A stretch of DNA of 64,000 bases from NCBI RefSeq assembly GCF_947172395.1, contig NC_069095.1, positions 15,350,271 through 15,414,270 on the forward strand. Direction: 5' to 3'. The notes under the pieces are model-generated. The model did no database searches. It was given only the letters and a program-made list of their open reading frames with translations, and was not told the DNA's origin. The position numbers and the translations under genes are program-made. Below are positions 10,385 through 20,960 of this stretch, one piece after another (the stretch's first letter is position 1; each line of letters starts with the position of its first letter). The DNA comes from Bicyclus anynana. Taxonomy: Eukaryota; Arthropoda; Insecta; Lepidoptera; Nymphalidae.

Positions 10385-10685
10385 AAATTAAAGTTTTCCG
10401 GTGCGGGGTCGCCATTCCAGCACCTTGGAACCCCAACGTCCATCGGCTCTTTGACCTATGTACCCAGTCCATTGCCACTTCAGCTTAGACTCGCTGAGTT
10501 ATATTAGTGACTGGTTCTTTCCCCGCACCGGAAAACGCAGTGTTGGTCGACCCCCCACTAGGTGGACCGAAGACATCAAGTGGGTTGCAGGGAGCCGCTG
10601 GATACTGGTATTGTTTGATGCCAAGAGGCCCGTGTCCAGCAATGGACATCCATCGGCTGTTAATGATGATGATGATGAAAGAAAG
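10385..10685 (+). mobile_element. Degenerate 3' ends of RTE-type non-LTR retrotransposons
   Basis: The frame from about 10520 reads GKRSVGRPPTRWTEDIKWVAGSRW, which I recognise as the C-terminal end of RTE-clade reverse transcriptase proteins. It is followed by a 3' tail with gtccagcaatggacatccatcggctg and a tga-tga microsatellite, typical of this clade in moths. A second fragment (gccattccagcaccttggaacccc, 10408-10490) sits just upstream. No complete reverse transcriptase is present. Confidence 0.7.
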
Positions 10686-11156
10686 CTGGGAATCGAATCG
10701 AGGAACTTTAATTGTGTCACATGTATTAATAAGATGTTAATATTCCTGCTGTAAACTCATATACAAGCAATTAATGAAATTGTGATAATTTTCCCGGAAG
10801 CTTTCCTCAATGCTTCAGTTCATAGAAACGTCGTCTCATTATATAAGTGCGCATTATTAACAACTTTGTGTGAACGATACCGTTGTAGTCGAGACTGTAG
10901 TGTTAATACGAGCATTTTAATATAAAAGATTGTCCTACTTATTATAAAGCACCGGAATCAGGCAAAGAATAGCCTTTGTATCCATTCATAGTGCTCGCTT
11001 GAATGTCATTTTATTATACCTCGATCCTAGTTGGGCGACCCATTATTATTATCAGAACCATGCGTTATTTTATATACTTGCGATATCATTTCGAAGCATT
11101 TTTATAATATTTTAAATATGACCTGTATTCCCATTCCTACCCAACTAGTCGGAAAA

Positions 11157-11455
11157 TACTGTGTTAGGAGTGGGTTAAACAATAGTCCAGTGGACGGGGA
11201 ACTACCACTACCTCTCGGTGATAGGTCCAGCCCCTTAACCGTTGAGATATTGAGGTTTTTTGGCTGTTGGAAGGCTTCCGGCAAAGACGTACCACCAAGC
11301 GATTTAGCGTTCCGTTACGATGTTGTGTAGAAACCGAAAGGAGTGTGGATTTTCATCCTCCTCCTAACAAATTATCCCGCTTCCAACTTATACTGCATCA
11401 TTACTTACCATCAGGTGAGATTGTAGTCAAGGGCTAACTTGTAAAGAATAAAAAA
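11157..11455 (+). repeat. SINE family 2, diverged head and conserved tail
   Basis: The tail matches 24910-25107: caaagacgtaccaccaagcg, gcgatttagcgttccg, gtagaaaccgaaaggagtgt, ggtgagattgtagtcaaggg, then an A-rich end. The upstream part (11157-11235) does not match the other copy's tRNA head and may be another element. Confidence 0.7.
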
Positions 11456-12407
11456 AAAGGTGACAGGAAACCAGATATTGGAGACTAGATATTCTCGAAA
11501 AATAGTAAAAAAGGCTAGTTTTTAATTTTTGATTACAAAATACTTATGTTAAATAATCTGTCAGCTACTATAAAATTAAATCAATTATTTTGGTGACAAC
11601 AATTTTCGACGCGCCGGTATTTCAATACCGTGAAATAATCTATTCATTCATAAATTTTCAAACTGTTGTTATATTAAATTCCAACTAAAAGCAATTTATT
11701 AACATAATGGATTCTGGCATCAACACTTTTAAGCTGTCTACCAAATTATTTAAACTTGCTTGTTATAATGTGGAAAGCTGTAATATTATCACGGTACAAA
11801 ATTTCATTGTTTACCCGTAACCATTTATCTAGGTATATAATTCATTCTGCCTCCACCAAATTCTGCTGCTGTGACCAACTATTTTATACTTGTAATAGAG
11901 TGAATCGGAACACAATGACAGCTGATATTGTCAACTGTCATTGTGTCATCTTGTCATCATTGACAATGACAAGCATCGCTCTCTCTTGCCCGACGGTTTC
12001 CGCTGTGCACAGCGTGCCAGGTGATTTAAATTATTAGTGTGATATTAATAAAAAGTTAATGAGAAATAAAAGGGTTTTATTATAAGAATTATTCTAGGCT
12101 TCGATTTATTATTAAAGGATGAATCCATAGTTTCTTTTTTTTTCTATTTTTCTACGATGTAGATAACAAAGAAGTACGATTTCTTTTACGTCCATTCCTG
12201 ACGATGTAAACGAACTGACTGTCGAGACGCTATGGCCACTCGATTTGGTGACCTTCGAATGCCAAAAGTAGCCAGGCCTGTGCCACTGGCGACGTCGCCA
12301 TGGCGTCTTAATAAGGCAGAGCTCTAAGACTAACTTCCCACATGAGCTGTATAACTTTTATTTTGTATCTATTGAGTAAGTAGTGTATGCTTTAAATTAT
12401 TAAACAT
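11456..12407. other. Intergenic with a 12-bp hairpin
   Basis: No gene was seen. Arms acacaatgacag (11910-11921) and ctgtcattgtgt (11935-11946) form a perfect inverted repeat around 13 bases, within a run of tgtca/tgaca words (11910-11975). Confidence 0.5.
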
Positions 12408-12630
12408 CTAGCGGACGCCCGCGACTTTTCCGCGTGGAATTCAGTTTTTTTTTTAATCCAGCGGGACCCATGGGGTTTTCCGGGATGAAATGTAGTCTAT
12501 GTGTTAACCCAGGGTGTTATCTATATCCAATTAAAATTTCAACCAAATCAGTTCAGTAGTTGCGGCGTTAAAGAGTAACAAATATTCAAACATACATCCA
12601 TACAAACTTTCGCGTTTATAATATTAAACA
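12408..12630 (+). repeat. Interspersed repeat (tagcggacgcccgcg family)
   Basis: It begins ctagcggacgcccgcgac and ends catccatacaaactttcgcg, then tttataatatta. Other copies are at 6040-6190 (-), 41613-41805 (+) and 51418-51765 (+). The shared internal phrase is ttcagtagttgcggcgttaa. Non-coding, class not assigned. Confidence 0.75.
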
Positions 12631-12774
12631 ATATACGTGGTTCTATTCTACACGTGGTACCCTATACAGCTACCTAATCTCTCTGGTGACATTATCGCGC
12701 TGACCGATATTCCGCCAAAATATAATTTAGTCCAACAAATTGCCCGTGAAACTAAAGTACCTACGTCAGTCCAA

Positions 12775-13060
12775 ATTTCAAGGGCTTAAAAAATCAAAAG
12801 TCCCCTGTGTTCCAAAATCCTTTAATTAACAAGTTCCCCATCGCTACGAAGTCGGCGGCGATCTGCTAATGTACCGCCGAGGGTCCAATCCATTAGCACC
12901 ACGGTACACAGACTCACTGACAACAATGAAACCCTTGCGTTTAAAAAATAAACGAAACGGTTAAAGGATCGCCTGGGACTCGAATAATAATGCAGTATTA
13001 TTCGCATCATTGTAAATACTACTGAATAAAAACTATATAAAAGCTAGAGTTAATTAAGAG
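12775..13060 (+). repeat. Direct repeat, left member, flanking the BEL element
   Basis: About 280 bp shared with 20665-20960 in the same orientation (aaaagtcccctgtgttccaa, ggtccaatccattagc, ggatcgcctgggactcgaat). By eye about 85% alike. It could be two copies of an interspersed element or an old local duplication. The 62-codon minus-strand frame over it has no other support. Confidence 0.7.
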
Positions 13061-13330
13061 TAGTTTTCAGTTCTGGTTACTTGTAGAATTTGTTGTATAA
13101 ATAATTTTAAAAGTATCTATGGTGCAGCGTCAAAACTTCACACAGCCTCATGCACTATGAACATTACAATATGTACAGACCTATTTCCGCAACATAGAGT
13201 TTCGGAATAAACTTGAATTTGGTGTTAAACTGAACGCATACGCCCTTGGGTAGTTAAATACCAATGAGCAGTTTAGCCGTATAGGTGGGTAGTAAAGGTT
13301 AAAGTAACGCCCAAGTCGTTATATGTATGT

Positions 13331-13335
13331 CCGGT
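13331..13335. other. Target-site duplication of the BEL element (left)
   Basis: CCGGT directly precedes the 5' LTR and is repeated at 20011-20015 directly after the 3' LTR. A 5-bp duplication fits BEL/Pao integration. Confidence 0.85.
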
Positions 13336-13570
13336 TGTCTAAAACGATTCATCTATGATGAGTGATGACATCTATGGTTATGTCAACTTTTGAAATAACC
13401 TTCTCTTTTGTCTGTGACAAAATGATTTTGTAAAAAATTAATGGAGGATTTTGATACGAGTTTAAAAAACGTGATTGATTACTAGTAAAATTACATTTGT
13501 ACACAGTGTAATAACAATAAAAGAGTGTAGTGCTAAACGAGTTTTTATTTAACATTAACAATTTATAACA
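13336..13570 (+). repeat. BEL 5' LTR
   Basis: 235 bp, TGTCTAAA to ATTTATAACA. It contains aataaaa near 13512-13520 as a likely polyadenylation signal. Identical by eye to 19776-20010. A 70-codon minus-strand frame exists in both LTRs and is incidental. Confidence 0.92.
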
Positions 13571-13588
13571 TGGTGCCGAAACCCGGGA
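13571..13588 (+). promoter_or_regulatory. Primer binding site, complementary to tRNA-Phe
   Basis: TGGTGCCGAAACCCGGGA starts the base after the LTR. Its reverse complement, TCCCGGGTTTCGGCACCA, equals the 3' end of insect tRNA-Phe(GAA) plus CCA as I recall it, over all 18 bases. Confidence 0.85.
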
Positions 13589-14049
13589 GAAAAAGTGTGT
13601 TTGGAAATCTTTTAACTACAATAAAAACTTTGAAAAGTTCGACATCTTGATTTTGAAAAGGATTGCGTAGAAAACGTGTGAACATTACACCAAAGATTAC
13701 GTCGGACTTTAGAAATAGTGTCCTAAAACTACATTTCAGTGGACTATAACTGTAGTAAGTTCGAATTATTTTTATTAAACAATAAGAAGATTAATATTTC
13801 TGAACATTCTAGAACGCTAAATAGTTTGGACATTTATTTTACTGTGACACATAACCTACAAAAAACGTGAACATTTCATTGAACTTTTGAAACAAAGTGT
13901 GTATAAATATAGACTTTTAACTTGAACCTTAGGCCTGCATTACTAATATTACCTGCCTATTTTGAAATACTTGTCAGTGCTGTTGAACTATTCACAAATA
14001 TCATAGTAGTATATGTCAATACTTTGAAAAAGTTTATTACCTAAACAAA

Positions 14050-17000
14050 ATGGAGTTGGCAAGTTTAATTAAAGGACAACAGGAATTGTTTGAACAGTTA
14101 AAAAAGGCAGAACGCAATTTTAGAAAATCTAATCAAGAGATAAGGTCAAAACACACATATTTGACATCTAGATTGGAAGCTTTAAATAAATTAGAACAAA
14201 TATTTAATCAAACACATTTGGAGATATGTGCAAAAGTTACTGCGGAGCAATCAGTACAGTCATCTTACTTTAAGGACGATTTGCAGGACAACTTTCAGGA
14301 ATCATTCTTGTTATATAAAGCTATGCTTATGGATCACATTGCACTGGTTAACGCTCCCATTCAAAAAGCTTGCAATCATGAGAAATCAATCACTAGCAGC
14401 TACAGTTCAGACATAAAGTTACCTAGGATTGAACTTCCAAAATTTTCAGGTCATTACACTGAGTGGCAAACCTTCTTTGATATGTTTGTGTCGCTAATCC
14501 ATGAAAATGTAACATTGACAGATGTACAAAAGCTCCATTACTTAAAGTCAAATTTAACAGGAGAACCTGAAATGTTATTGAGAAACTTCCAAACTACAGC
14601 CGCAAACTACATAGAAGCATGGGAACTTTTAACCAAACGCTATAGTAACAAAAGGTACAACTGTAATGCTATTATGAAAACATTATTTGGGCAAAAATCA
14701 ATACTAGTTGAATCTGCAACTGCAATTAAACACTTATTGGATACAACAACATCATGCTTAAAGGCATTAAACAATGTTGACATTAAAACCGATCAGTGGG
14801 ATGCTATAATTATTCATCTGGTTGTATCGAGATTAGACAATGAATCTCACCGACTATGGGAAAGTGACATGAGTATAGCCGATGAATTACCCAAATGGAC
14901 TCAACTAGAAAAATTTCTAGAAACTAGATTTAGAAGTTTAGAAATGGTCAACACAGGAAAACAGTCAAACAATACAACTAGATTAAAAATACAAGAAGTA
15001 AAAAGTAAAACATTTCATTCTGCAATAAATCAGAACAAGAGTTCACCTGAACCAACATGTGCAATGTGCAATGGTCCACACTACATTTATTATTGTACTG
15101 ATTTTAAGAAACAACCTGTGGTGGAAAGGCAGAAAATAGCACAAAGTAAGAAGTTATGCTTCAATTGTCTTGCCCCTACACACCCTGTTTTTAGATGTGC
15201 TCAGAAGACATCATGCCGTCTATGTGGCCGTAAACACCATACAACTCTTCATTTTGAGAATGTGGACAAAGAAGCTTTTAGAATGAGACAGAATGAAACA
15301 CGGGGAGAACAATCTAGTAACAGAACAAGTTCATCAATGAACGAGAGCACTGTAGTGGCTAATTTTTCCAGAGGAGATTTGAAAACTTATAATGTGTTAT
15401 TAGCTACTGCTGTTGTTAAAGCTAGTTCTAAGAACGGTTCTTACATTATTAGAGCGTTGCTAGACCAAGGCTCTCAAGCCTCATTTGTAAGTGAGGAAAC
15501 TGTACAATTACTAGGTCTTAAGCGTACTATTGTAAATGGTAAGGTGTCTGGTTTGGGAGACGGTCAGCTGAGTGTCAAATATGCTGTTGCTATGGAGATA
15601 AAATCACATCACGAACCTGAAAATAATATAACTATTAATGCTTATGTTTTAAAATCACTTACCTCGTTATTACCGTCGCGCGAAGTAGTTGTCCCTGATT
15701 GGCTGGAGCTGAAAAACTTACCTCTTGCTGATCCTAGATTTGCATTGCCCGGAAAGGTTGATGTTTTACTTGGAGCAGATGTTTATGGAGAAATATTGCT
15801 GAGTGGTGTAAAGAAGAGTCCTCATGGAAACTTAATAGCACAAAATACATTATTTGGTTGGATTTTGTCTGGAAGGGTAGCACAACATCAAAACACTGGA
15901 AAGGTTATAACATTACATACACAAGTGAACGAGGACGAGTTACTGAAAAAATTCTGGGAAATAGAGAACGAGCCTAATACTATTGAGAGAAAATTAACTA
16001 GAGAAGAGCAACTATGTGAAGAGAAATATGAAGAAACTACAAGAAGGCGAGAAGATGGAAGATTTATTGTGAGACTACCATTCAAAAATATGGATCCCCA
16101 ATGTCAGTATGGATACTCATGTGACATTGCAACGAGAAAACTGCATGCTTTAGAGAGAAGACTAAACAAGAATCCCACATTAGCTACTGAATACAACAAA
16201 GTGTTAGAAGAATATACATCGTTAAACCACATGAGAGAAGTCACTGAAGAAGAGAAAGATAAGATTACATCTGTTTATCTGCCTCATCATGCCGTGGTCA
16301 GAGAAGACAAAGAGACAACTAAAGTAAGAGTCGTATTCAATGCATCGAGCAAAGGGACTAATAACGTGTCACTGAATGACGACCTAGTGGGTCCTAAAAT
16401 CCAACAAGATTTGCGTCATCTGCTACTTCGATGGCGTCAACATCCCATAGGCATTGTTGCTGATCTGGTGAAGATGTATCGGCAAGTACTTGTTCATGAG
16501 GAAGATACAGACTTTCAGAGAATTATGTGGAGAGCTAATTCAAAATTACCAATTAAACACTACAAACTGCTAACATTAACTTTTGGTACTGCTTGTGCAC
16601 CTTACCTTGCAGTAAAAACTCTGCAAAAGTTAGCAGAACTAGAAAAGGATTCATATCCACTAGCAGCAGAAATAACGAAGAGAGATTACTACGTAGATGA
16701 TTTGATGACAGGATGTGAAACAGAGGAAGAAGCTTTACAAATTTACAACGAGATGAGTAAACTAATGAAATCTGGCGGTTTTCAGCTTCAAAAATGGAGC
16801 AGCAATTGTAAAGAGTTTTTGAACTATATAGAAAAGGAAGAGTTAAATACTGAACAATCTTTAACAATTAAAGTTGACAATATGATGAAAGTCTTGGGCA
16901 TACGTTGGAACAGACTAACAGATAATTTTGAATATGTGGTGAATCTTGAAGAAACTCATCACCCCTTCACTAAGCGGAACGTTCTATCTGATGTTGCCAG

Positions 17001-19248
17001 ACTATATGACCCAATTGGATGGATAGCTCCAGTAGTCATTACTGCAAAAGTATTCATACAAAAGTTATGGAAGGCGGGTTTGGATTGGGATCATGAGTTG
17101 CCCAATGACTTAATGACAGAATGGATAAATTATAGACATGAGCTAAATTATATAAAAGATATTATAATACCACGATGGTTAAATTGCACAAAGAGAAGCA
17201 AGCTAGAGCTACATGCATTTTCAGATGCTTCAAGCATGGCTTATGCTGCGGTTATTTACTTGAGAGTAGTGGATGACAACAACCAAGTATATGTGAAGCT
17301 TATTACTGCTAAAACTAAGGTCGCACCTATTGAGAAAGAGTTATCAATCCCACGACTAGAGCTATGTGGAGCAACTTTAGCAGCAAAATTATTAAGTGAA
17401 GTCTCACAAGTCATGAACATACCTAAGGAGAATTTATATGGGTGGACTGATTCTACAGTGGTTTTAGCTTGGTTAAATGGACCAGCTAATCGTTGGGCTA
17501 CTTATGTAAGCAATAGAGTGTCACATATTCTAACAATAATGGATTTTGAACAATGGAATCATGTAACCAGTAATCTAAATCCTGCAGACTGTGCGTCTAG
17601 AGGACTTAAACCAACAGAACTAAAAACTTTTGAACTTTGGTGGAACGGACCCAAGTGGCTGTCTAAACGAGATATTGGTATAGAAAAAATAAAACTAGAA
17701 GACACACATGAAGAAGAAAGAGTAAAAGTTTTTGCTACAGTGACGAAGACAGTCAATGAATATGAATGGACAAAATTTTCAGACCTAACCCGAATGTTAA
17801 AAGTAATATCTATATGTCGAAGATTTTTAAAACTAAGATTGCCATCTACCCAAAGAGAATCCTATCCAAAATTTGCAACAGTAAATGAGATGCAGTGTAC
17901 ATTAAACCTTTGCATTAACCAAGCTCAAGATCAGGATTTTCATGAAGAAATACTATCGCTGAAGACTAGAAATTGTGTTACAAAACGAAGTGCTTTATAT
18001 ACTCTTTGTCCATTTTTAGACAAAAATGGAATTTTAAGAGTAGGTGGACGACTAACACAAGCCACCATGGACTTTGACAGAAAACATCCTATTATCATGT
18101 TGGCTAAGAACCACCTTAGTCAACTGATAGTTACAGATGCTCACAAAAAGACACTCCATGGCGGCCCTCAGGTGATGATGAATTTTGTACGATCGAAATA
18201 CTGGATAATTGGAGCACGTAATTTAGTTAAGAAACATTATCGAACTTGTGTAGTTTGTTTGAGATACTCGAAAGTATCAAACACTCAGTTGATGGGTCAA
18301 CTACCAGAAGCTCGGTTGAAACCCAGTCGACCATTCAAAACTTCAGGAGTCGACTACGCCGGTCCAATAAACATAAGGTTTTCGCCTGGCAGAGGAGCGA
18401 AATCCTACAAAGGCTACATATGTTTATTTGTCTGCATGGTAACTCGAGCAATACATTTAGAGGTTGTGTCTGATTTGACTGCTAAGGGTTTCATCGCTGC
18501 GTACAAAAGATTTGTGGGACGGCGTGGCCATTGTCAGGACTTGCACAGTGATAACGGGAAAAATTTTGTTGGTGCTGATACCCTGTTACGTGATATGTTT
18601 GACAGTGCAAAATCAAATCTACCGAGAGAAATAGAGGAGTTACTAACTTTGGAGTCAACGAAGTGGCATTTCATACCACCTAGTGCACCAAATTTTGGAG
18701 GGATATGGGAAGCAGGTGTTAAATGCGCTAAAGCTCACTTAAAACGAGTAATTGGAGACAGTACTTTAACATTTGAAGAGATATCAACTTTACTAATACA
18801 AATTGAGGCATGCTTAAATTCACGACCTTTATCAGTTTTGAGTGACAACCCAGATGACCCTCTCCCATTGACACCCGGACATTTTTTAGTAGGTGAACCT
18901 TTGATAAATATCAGTGATGTAGACTACTCAGATCAAAATGTTACTGGTTTAGATAGGTGGAGAATGATTCAAAAAATGGTTAGTTTATTTTGGAAAAGAT
19001 GGTCAAAGGAGTTTTTGAGTAATTTAAATCAACGAAATAAATGGTGTGCCATAAAACCTGAAATTGAAATGGATGATATTGTAGTAGTAAAGGATGATAA
19101 TATTCCACCTGCGAAGTGGATTTTGGGCAAAGTTGTAAATAAACACCCTGGACCTGATAATGTGACACGAGTTGTAACTATAAAAGTTAAAGGAGGTTAT
19201 TTAAAACGTCCAGTGAGTAAACTTTGTGTACTAACACATTCTAACTAG
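14050..19248 (+). CDS. BEL/Pao Gag-Pol polyprotein, 1732 aa
   Basis: A single ATG-initiated frame encoding all retrotransposon functions. Visible in order: N-terminal coiled region; DUF1759-type Gag domain (about 122-270, LPKFSGHYTEW); Cys/His knuckles (about 337-415, CAMCNGPHYIYYC, CFNCLAPTHPVFRC, CRLCGRKHHTTLHF); aspartic protease (about 467, ALLDQGSQASF); reverse transcriptase with YVDD (about 880); RNase H (FSDAS, about 1056); integrase with a His-Cys zinc region (HKKTLHGGPQ to CVVC, from about 1364) and catalytic residues in GVDYAG (about 1433), HSDNG (about 1498) and GGIWE (about 1550); a C-terminal DUF5641-like region. Length and order are those of the BEL/Pao group. All core residues are present, with no frameshift or stop. 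The protease reads DQG where DSG or DTG is more usual. Gag and Pol share one frame, so their ratio must be set some other way than frameshifting. Confidence 0.95.
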   Translation: MELASLIKGQQELFEQLKKAERNFRKSNQEIRSKHTYLTSRLEALNKLEQIFNQTHLEICAKVTAEQSVQSSYFKDDLQDNFQESFLLYKAMLMDHIALVNAPIQKACNHEKSITSSYSSDIKLPRIELPKFSGHYTEWQTFFDMFVSLIHENVTLTDVQKLHYLKSNLTGEPEMLLRNFQTTAANYIEAWELLTKRYSNKRYNCNAIMKTLFGQKSILVESATAIKHLLDTTTSCLKALNNVDIKTDQWDAIIIHLVVSRLDNESHRLWESDMSIADELPKWTQLEKFLETRFRSLEMVNTGKQSNNTTRLKIQEVKSKTFHSAINQNKSSPEPTCAMCNGPHYIYYCTDFKKQPVVERQKIAQSKKLCFNCLAPTHPVFRCAQKTSCRLCGRKHHTTLHFENVDKEAFRMRQNETRGEQSSNRTSSSMNESTVVANFSRGDLKTYNVLLATAVVKASSKNGSYIIRALLDQGSQASFVSEETVQLLGLKRTIVNGKVSGLGDGQLSVKYAVAMEIKSHHEPENNITINAYVLKSLTSLLPSREVVVPDWLELKNLPLADPRFALPGKVDVLLGADVYGEILLSGVKKSPHGNLIAQNTLFGWILSGRVAQHQNTGKVITLHTQVNEDELLKKFWEIENEPNTIERKLTREEQLCEEKYEETTRRREDGRFIVRLPFKNMDPQCQYGYSCDIATRKLHALERRLNKNPTLATEYNKVLEEYTSLNHMREVTEEEKDKITSVYLPHHAVVREDKETTKVRVVFNASSKGTNNVSLNDDLVGPKIQQDLRHLLLRWRQHPIGIVADLVKMYRQVLVHEEDTDFQRIMWRANSKLPIKHYKLLTLTFGTACAPYLAVKTLQKLAELEKDSYPLAAEITKRDYYVDDLMTGCETEEEALQIYNEMSKLMKSGGFQLQKWSSNCKEFLNYIEKEELNTEQSLTIKVDNMMKVLGIRWNRLTDNFEYVVNLEETHHPFTKRNVLSDVARLYDPIGWIAPVVITAKVFIQKLWKAGLDWDHELPNDLMTEWINYRHELNYIKDIIIPRWLNCTKRSKLELHAFSDASSMAYAAVIYLRVVDDNNQVYVKLITAKTKVAPIEKELSIPRLELCGATLAAKLLSEVSQVMNIPKENLYGWTDSTVVLAWLNGPANRWATYVSNRVSHILTIMDFEQWNHVTSNLNPADCASRGLKPTELKTFELWWNGPKWLSKRDIGIEKIKLEDTHEEERVKVFATVTKTVNEYEWTKFSDLTRMLKVISICRRFLKLRLPSTQRESYPKFATVNEMQCTLNLCINQAQDQDFHEEILSLKTRNCVTKRSALYTLCPFLDKNGILRVGGRLTQATMDFDRKHPIIMLAKNHLSQLIVTDAHKKTLHGGPQVMMNFVRSKYWIIGARNLVKKHYRTCVVCLRYSKVSNTQLMGQLPEARLKPSRPFKTSGVDYAGPINIRFSPGRGAKSYKGYICLFVCMVTRAIHLEVVSDLTAKGFIAAYKRFVGRRGHCQDLHSDNGKNFVGADTLLRDMFDSAKSNLPREIEELLTLESTKWHFIPPSAPNFGGIWEAGVKCAKAHLKRVIGDSTLTFEEISTLLIQIEACLNSRPLSVLSDNPDDPLPLTPGHFLVGEPLINISDVDYSDQNVTGLDRWRMIQKMVSLFWKRWSKEFLSNLNQRNKWCAIKPEIEMDDIVVVKDDNIPPAKWILGKVVNKHPGPDNVTRVVTIKVKGGYLKRPVSKLCVLTHSN

Positions 19249-19775
19249 CTTGATTCACATTATCACGGTGGGCGGTTAACCTGTCTATATATAGTAGTAG
19301 TATTGTTAGTTATGAGTTATATTTATTTTGTTTCTTTATTTCATTACATGGTACAAGTTGTAAAATTAACAATTAACTTTGTACTAGAACTAGTTTAGTT
19401 TACATACTACTTTAACTCTCATGCCATATGTTTTGTTATTGATTTTCTTTTACTTTTAATCCTGTAATTGAATTCATAATATATGTTCTACATAGACTGG
19501 TTTTGCTCATTACATATTATTGTCTATTACGGTGGGCGGTATTGCTCAACAATACTTGATGTTATATGTGATGTGTAAACTATACTTGAAGTTAAACTAT
19601 ACTTGATGCTAAACTATACTTGATGTTAAGCTTTGCTTGATGTTAATCTATACTTGATGTTAGACTGTACTTGTTTTGGACTATGTATACTTGATTTGAA
19701 ACTGTAAAACTTTGTAATTCTGTTTGACTTTAAATTTAGAGATTTTGTAAAGGACTAAGTCCTTGGTGGGCGGAA
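19249..19775 (+). promoter_or_regulatory. BEL 3' region with triplicated polypurine-type motif
   Basis: ggtgggcgg occurs at 19267, 19531 and 19765. The last, followed by aa and the LTR, is the expected polypurine tract; the others are in the same orientation. Between 19555 and 19695 a roughly 20-base unit (actatacttgatgttaa) repeats about six times. No coding frame was seen. Confidence 0.75.
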
Positions 19776-20010
19776 TGTCTAAAACGATTCATCTATGATG
19801 AGTGATGACATCTATGGTTATGTCAACTTTTGAAATAACCTTCTCTTTTGTCTGTGACAAAATGATTTTGTAAAAAATTAATGGAGGATTTTGATACGAG
19901 TTTAAAAAACGTGATTGATTACTAGTAAAATTACATTTGTACACAGTGTAATAACAATAAAAGAGTGTAGTGCTAAACGAGTTTTTATTTAACATTAACA
20001 ATTTATAACA
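19776..20010 (+). repeat. BEL 3' LTR
   Basis: 235 bp, identical by eye to 13336-13570. Followed by the CCGGT target duplication at 20011-20015. Confidence 0.92.
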
Positions 20011-20084
20011 CCGGTTATAAAATTGTTAAATATTATGTAATATCATTATCATTCTCACTTTTTAATACCTTAGGAATAAGTCGT

Positions 20085-20400
20085 TGAAAACGATGTTGGG
20101 AGTTCCTTCAAGTGGCTGACCCTGCAGGCGCAGCATACTTACGGCCACAAAGAGGACGACGCATCCACCGAACTGGACTCCGTCCTGACGCAGGATAGCG
20201 AGGAATCGCATTCCACGCGGGGCCACCGGATTTGACCCAACCCAAACCCTTAGGCCGAAAGGCCTCAACCCCGGGAGGAGTTGGAAGAGAGTACCGGGGG
20301 AGCAAGGCCCCCGCTTCGCACCCGGGCAAGGAGGCATTGACTCAAAGCCCCGCCCCATTCACACGGTCCGGAGAAGACTCACACATCAGAAAACGGTTGT
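20085..20400. other. GC-rich island of unknown origin
   Basis: About 300 bases of strongly GC-rich DNA in AT-rich surroundings (for example ccccgggaggagttgg and ggaggcattgactcaaagcc). Overlapping minus-strand frames of 73 and 98 codons have biased but unconvincing protein sequence. The composition resembles 3' parts of insect non-LTR retrotransposons, but I cannot match it. Directly downstream, 20405-20520 is alike to 22955-23065 (gacctaaa, then aatggtttctt). Confidence 0.45.
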
Positions 20401-20664
20401 TCAAAAGAGATTGACCTAAAGCAATGGTTTCTTGAATTTCGTGTCTGTTTACCTACAAACAAAACAGTGTTACTTAACAATTTTAGGTTGATGTGGTAAT
20501 TTGAGTCTCTACTGTTTGATAAGATCTGTTTATTATTATAAACTCCCTCTTTTTTGTTTTGGTTCTTTTCTAGTGAAATAATCCGCTGACTGAAATTCAG
20601 CCAAAATATCAATAAGTACCTCAAATGTCCCTCTAAACGGATATACTCGTACTTCTCAGTCCTC

Positions 20665-20960
20665 AAATTTAAAGGACTTGAAAATTAAAAGTCCCCTGTG
20701 TTCCAAAATCCTTTAATTATCAAGTTCCCCAGCACTATAAAGTCAACAGCGATCTGCTAATGTACCGCTGAGGGTCCAATCCATTAGCGCGGCTACAGTC
20801 CACACAGCTAACAATAAAACACTTGCGTTTAAAAAATAAACGAAACAGTTAAAGGATCGCCTGGGACTCGAATAATAATGCAATATTATTCGCATAAATA
20901 CTCGTACTTCTGAATAAAAAAAATATGAAATAGCTAGTGTTTATTAAGGAATAGTTTTTC
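20665..20960 (+). repeat. Direct repeat, right member
   Basis: Partner of 12775-13060 in the same orientation, on the other side of the BEL element. Confidence 0.7.

Larger units (their letters stand above)
13336..20010 (+). mobile_element. Complete BEL/Pao LTR retrotransposon
   Basis: 6675 bp, bounded by 235-bp LTRs that begin TGTCT and end AACA, with a CCGGT duplication on both sides. Order: 5' LTR, tRNA-Phe primer site, ~460-bp leader, one polyprotein frame, ~527-bp 3' region with three ggtgggcgg motifs, 3' LTR. The LTRs read identical and the polyprotein is uninterrupted, so the insertion looks young and possibly competent. Confidence 0.93.

Noticed and set aside
10458..10754. 98-codon frame as a host gene
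   Set aside because: Its RSVGRPPTRWTEDI segment is the C-terminal end of an RTE-type retrotransposon protein; there is no upstream reverse transcriptase.
20062..20358. Minus-strand frames of 98 and 73 codons in a GC-rich island
   Set aside because: Open only because GC-rich DNA has few stops; no start context, domain or second exon.
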